Notes under the pieces: generated by a model
Database searches by the model: none
Told to the model about the DNA's origin: nothing
What the model saw: the letters and a program-made list of their open reading frames with translations, nothing else
NCBI RefSeq assembly: GCF_018691265.1
Contig: NW_024881316.1
Coordinates: forward strand, 5,852,819 to 5,916,818
Origin: Tyto alba
Lineage: Eukaryota; Chordata; Aves; Strigiformes; Tytonidae
Direction: 5' to 3'
DNA: 64,000 nt
Position numbers and translations under genes: made by a program
Part shown: positions 63,401-64,000 of the stretch, piece by piece
How positions within the stretch are numbered: the first letter of the stretch is position 1
How the letters are laid out: every line of letters begins with the position of its first letter

Positions 63401-64000
63401 TAGTGGGGATTTTGTTTTAATTAAAAGTCTTAATAACGATTAAGCTGTTTGGAAAGTCACCTTTCACAAATCTGCAACAGTTAAGGTATTGAGATGTATT
63501 AGAATAGGCTTTTGTCTCTTTTTTTAGAGTTTTATAGTTTGGAAAACCATTCAGAAAGGGTGACAACCTGCCTGCTACCCTGTAGCGTCTATATCAAGGC
63601 AATGCAATATTATGTATTCAAAAGAAAACTGAGAATTTATTTAACAGGCTGCTTCTTGAGATAAAGTATTATTATTCTGTTACAGTAGGTGGGGAAGGGA
63701 AGGGAAGGATAAAAGGGAACCGTCTCACTAAAATATTTTGAAATGTTGAGATCATACAGTATATATATGATGTATTAGTTACTGTATTATGTTCAAACCA
63801 TTTTGAATATGTTTACAAATTGTGCTTTCATAATGTATCTTAGAAGGAATTTTGTTGTACTTATAGTGTGGCATTGGATCTGTTATTTTTCACATTTAAA
63901 AAAGGCAATGTTTTTTCAGCATATGGAAGAGAGGGTGTGAAGATGAACTTCATAGATAGGATCTTTGTTGGTGAATTGACTAGCACTGTCATGTGTGAGG
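29653..64000 (+). CDS. USP45: Ubiquitin-specific protease 45, N-terminal half (ten coding exons, runs off window)
   Basis: Cysteine deubiquitinase of the USP (C19) family; in mammals it acts on ERCC1 in DNA repair. Exons are 29653-29752, 32498-32667, 34271-34374, 34888-34988, 43585-43730, 45025-45120, 47139-47269, 59665-59752, 62839-62920 and 63920-64000 (cut by the window). All introns are GT-AG with matching phases; 1,099 nt give 366 residues of a protein of about 814 in human. A basic N-terminus (1-33) leads into a ZnF-UBP domain with zinc-ligand pattern C37-x-H39, C61-x2-C64, C84-x2-C87, C92, H100, H104, H113 and C126-x2-C129. The Cys box [16 protein letters not shown] places nucleophile Cys200 (human Cys199). 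The [16 protein letters not shown] box is at 291-306. The catalytic His and Asp lie beyond the window. The closest paralog is USP16, but the N-terminus MRVKDPS and the CCNC/TSTD3 neighbours identify USP45. Confidence 0.97.
29925..31395 (+). mobile_element. CR1 LINE fragment, 3' part, diverged
   Basis: Lies in the intron between USP45 coding exons 1 and 2. It matches the 3' half of CR1 as I know it: 'gctgaggaactcagtc...tttgcctccatcttcac' near 30300-30336, 'ctggagaaatgggc' near 30611, 'cacctggagtactgtgtccag' read in frame as HLEYCVQ near 30868-30888, 'ttgaagatattcaa' near 31256, and a truncated tail attctgtgatat at 31379-31390. It is 5'-truncated with many indels and stops, so no coding capacity remains. 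The left limit is approximate. Confidence 0.82.
31555..32158 (-). mobile_element. Solo LTR, avian ERVL-like, antisense to USP45
   Basis: Length 604 bp. Plus-strand ends are TGTTGTGG...AGGACA and the flanks are perfect 5-bp duplications AGTAT at 31550-31554 and 32159-32163. Read on the minus strand it starts TGTCCTGGTTTTGGCTGGGA, the typical opening of a widespread bird LTR family, then has a TATA-like GAATATAGG downstream of a GACGTCA-like element (about 31870-31890) and ATTAAA (31691-31686) as a poly(A) signal. No internal retroviral sequence is present. The orientation and the LTR nature are well supported; the family name is from memory. Confidence 0.9.
32498..32667 (+). CDS. USP45: USP45 coding exon 2 (ZnF-UBP)
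   Basis: Acceptor tctctag, donor gtaagc. It encodes [32 protein letters not shown] and [10 protein letters not shown], with the first six zinc ligands of the ZnF-UBP domain. Confidence 0.97.
34271..34374 (+). CDS. USP45: USP45 coding exon 3 (ZnF-UBP)
   Basis: Acceptor tttttag, donor gtaaga. It encodes [20 protein letters not shown] and [14 protein letters not shown], plus two bases of a Trp codon. It carries Cys92, His100, His104 and His113. Confidence 0.97.
34770..34870 (+). repeat. Possible MIR/LFSINE-type ancient SINE remnant
   Basis: The stretch 'gaaacctagagcttaaataatttgcttaaagg ... gagctgggaggtgcatccag' is laid out like the conserved part of old amniote repeats (gaaactgaggc...ttaagtaatttgcccaaggtc...agagctggga). 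It is strongly diverged and was recognised only by eye. Confidence 0.35.
34888..34988 (+). CDS. USP45: USP45 coding exon 4
   Basis: Acceptor tttaag after a T-run, donor gtaagt. It completes the Trp codon and encodes [20 protein letters not shown] then [13 protein letters not shown]. It closes the zinc finger with Cys126 and Cys129. Confidence 0.97.
36040..36700. promoter_or_regulatory. CpG-island-like block inside a USP45 intron
   Basis: Over 600 bp the A/T-rich intron turns abruptly G+C-rich with dense CpG (for example 36055-36160 and 36280-36560), at a contrast similar to the TSTD3 island. It lies 1 kb after coding exon 4. It could be an internal promoter, a non-coding RNA promoter, or an inserted GC-rich element. 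An ATG at 36136 opens [20 protein letters not shown], basic and free of acidic residues, but I recognise no protein and see no convincing splice or coding evidence. Confidence 0.6.
39755..40210 (+). repeat. GC-richer block resembling an ancient amniote repeat
   Basis: Begins with 'gctgttccctgcctccagagagcttacgagacaagac' (split here over 39794-39830), which resembles a common old amniote repeat phrase (gtccctgccccaaagagcttac...agacaagac), and continues GC-rich with a gagcggtctctga segment near 39919. The family is not assigned. Confidence 0.4.
43585..43730 (+). CDS. USP45: USP45 coding exon 5 (catalytic Cys box)
   Basis: Acceptor attatag, donor gtaaga. It encodes a poorly conserved linker, then [16 protein letters not shown] with the catalytic cysteine (residue 200). 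An 8.6-kb intron precedes it. Confidence 0.97.
43731..47138 (+). other. USP45 introns around coding exon 6
   Basis: Ordinary intronic sequence with a broken T-rich tract (45768-45828) and a GC-rich stretch (46430-46790) of moderate CpG content. The open frames in the GC-rich stretch have no recognisable product. Confidence 0.6.
45025..45120 (+). CDS. USP45: USP45 coding exon 6
   Basis: Acceptor tttaag, donor gtaagt; phase 0 on both sides. It encodes [20 protein letters not shown] then [12 protein letters not shown]. Confidence 0.95.
47139..47269 (+). CDS. USP45: USP45 coding exon 7
   Basis: Acceptor tttgaag, donor gtatgt. It encodes [30 protein letters not shown] and [13 protein letters not shown], plus two bases of a Lys codon. 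Confidence 0.96.
49795..49875 (+). mobile_element. Short CR1 3'-end fragment
   Basis: The phrase 'ggggttggactcagtgaccc' and the following 'cttcccagtctttat' have the layout of a CR1 3' end (ggggttggactagatgac...cttccagcc). The diagnostic octamer tail is lost. Confidence 0.5.
52280..52900 (+). mobile_element. Old, degraded CR1 LINE fragment (reptile-like subfamily)
   Basis: Matches the 3' part of an ancient CR1 group by eye: 'gcaacagatttaaagctagg' near 52491-52512, 'gctaacctgtgaaacttgctgtcgcagggtgctgttga' (pieces over 52543-52581; the family reads aacctgtggaactc...ccacagga), 'cttagcaggacttgaagg' near 52588-52605, and 'gacctcatgcataaagg' near 52662-52678. It is much more diverged than the CR1 at 30-31 kb. 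The limits are approximate. Confidence 0.6.
57229..57252 (+). repeat. (GGA)n short tandem repeat
   Basis: Eight GGA/AGG units in a small GC-richer patch of the USP45 intron. The minus strand reads poly-proline by chance. Confidence 0.85.
57370..57396 (+). repeat. Poly-T tract
   Basis: Uninterrupted run of 27 T followed by AAAA. It may be a minus-strand poly(A) remnant of a retroposed copy, but no adjoining element was recognised. Confidence 0.8.
57434..57497 (+). repeat. Perfect 32-bp tandem duplication (two copies)
   Basis: Copy 1 is 57434-57465 and copy 2 is 57466-57497. Both start ctgtttaacctgagcagtca and end tattatt with no mismatch seen. It is intronic, about 2.2 kb before USP45 coding exon 8. 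Confidence 0.92.
59665..59752 (+). CDS. USP45: USP45 coding exon 8 (QQD box)
   Basis: Acceptor ttcatag, donor gtaacg. It completes the Lys codon and encodes [20 protein letters not shown] then DAMRIEETK, the conserved QQD box of USP proteases. A 12.4-kb intron precedes it. Confidence 0.97.
59753..63919 (+). other. USP45 introns around coding exon 9
   Basis: A/T-rich, with an A-run at 60204-60221 and T-runs before exon 9 (62800-62830). A GC-richer patch with several CpGs lies at 61960-62260. No repeat family or additional exon was recognised. Confidence 0.6.
62839..62920 (+). CDS. USP45: USP45 coding exon 9
   Basis: Acceptor attgtag after T-runs, donor gtatgc. It encodes [20 protein letters not shown] then ETRRKVK, plus one base of an Ala codon. 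Confidence 0.95.
63920..64000 (+). CDS. USP45: USP45 coding exon 10, cut by window end
   Basis: Acceptor ttttcag. It completes the Ala codon and encodes [20 protein letters not shown] then STVMCE up to the last base. In the family the next residues form the zinc-ribbon (fingers) region of the USP fold, outside this window. Confidence 0.95.

Noticed and set aside
1..64000. CRISPR arrays, prokaryotic operons, rRNA, intact viral genes
   Set aside because: No spaced direct repeats, no bacterial gene layout and no rRNA motifs; the only retroviral traces are two solo LTRs without internal genes.

Overview
This 64 kb window is nuclear DNA from a vertebrate, most likely a bird. The evidence is split genes with GT-AG introns, proteins close to human orthologs, CpG-island promoters, CR1 LINE fragments with a truncated ATTCTGTG-type tail, and solo LTRs of a kind common in bird genomes. 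The species cannot be told from the sequence. The gene order CCNC - TSTD3 - USP45, with CCNC and USP45 on one strand and TSTD3 on the other, is that of human 6q16.2 inverted, so this is a conserved amniote syntenic block.

Layout. (1) 1-10.3 kb (possibly to 11.5 kb), plus strand: the 3' part of CCNC (cyclin C), with seven coding exons for about the last 167 of roughly 283 residues; the 5' exons lie left of the window. (2) 10.3-14.6 kb: intergenic DNA between two convergent genes. (3) 14.6-17.1 kb, minus strand: complete TSTD3, a single-domain rhodanese of 151 residues in four coding exons, starting in a CpG island. (4) 17.195-17.936 kb: a solo LTR with perfect 5-bp target duplications, 143 bp upstream of the TSTD3 start codon. 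(5) 19.3-20.6 kb: a pyrimidine-rich block. (6) 20.85-22.1 kb: a large CpG island, the probable USP45 promoter. (7) 29.65 kb to the window end, plus strand: the first ten coding exons of USP45, giving 366 residues that include the start, the whole ZnF-UBP domain, the catalytic Cys box (Cys200) and the QQD box; the gene runs off the right edge.

The USP45 introns hold a CR1 fragment, a second solo LTR (antisense, perfect target duplications), an isolated CpG-rich block at 36.05-36.7 kb, an old degraded CR1 near 52.3-52.9 kb, and simple repeats. The three genes are not an operon and have separate roles: cyclin C is the partner of CDK8/19 in the Mediator kinase module, TSTD3 is a predicted sulfurtransferase, and USP45 is a deubiquitinase. 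I found no tRNA, rRNA, CRISPR, prokaryotic or intact viral coding features, and no convincing new multi-gene system. The points most worth following are the LTR beside the TSTD3 promoter and the CpG-rich block inside USP45.
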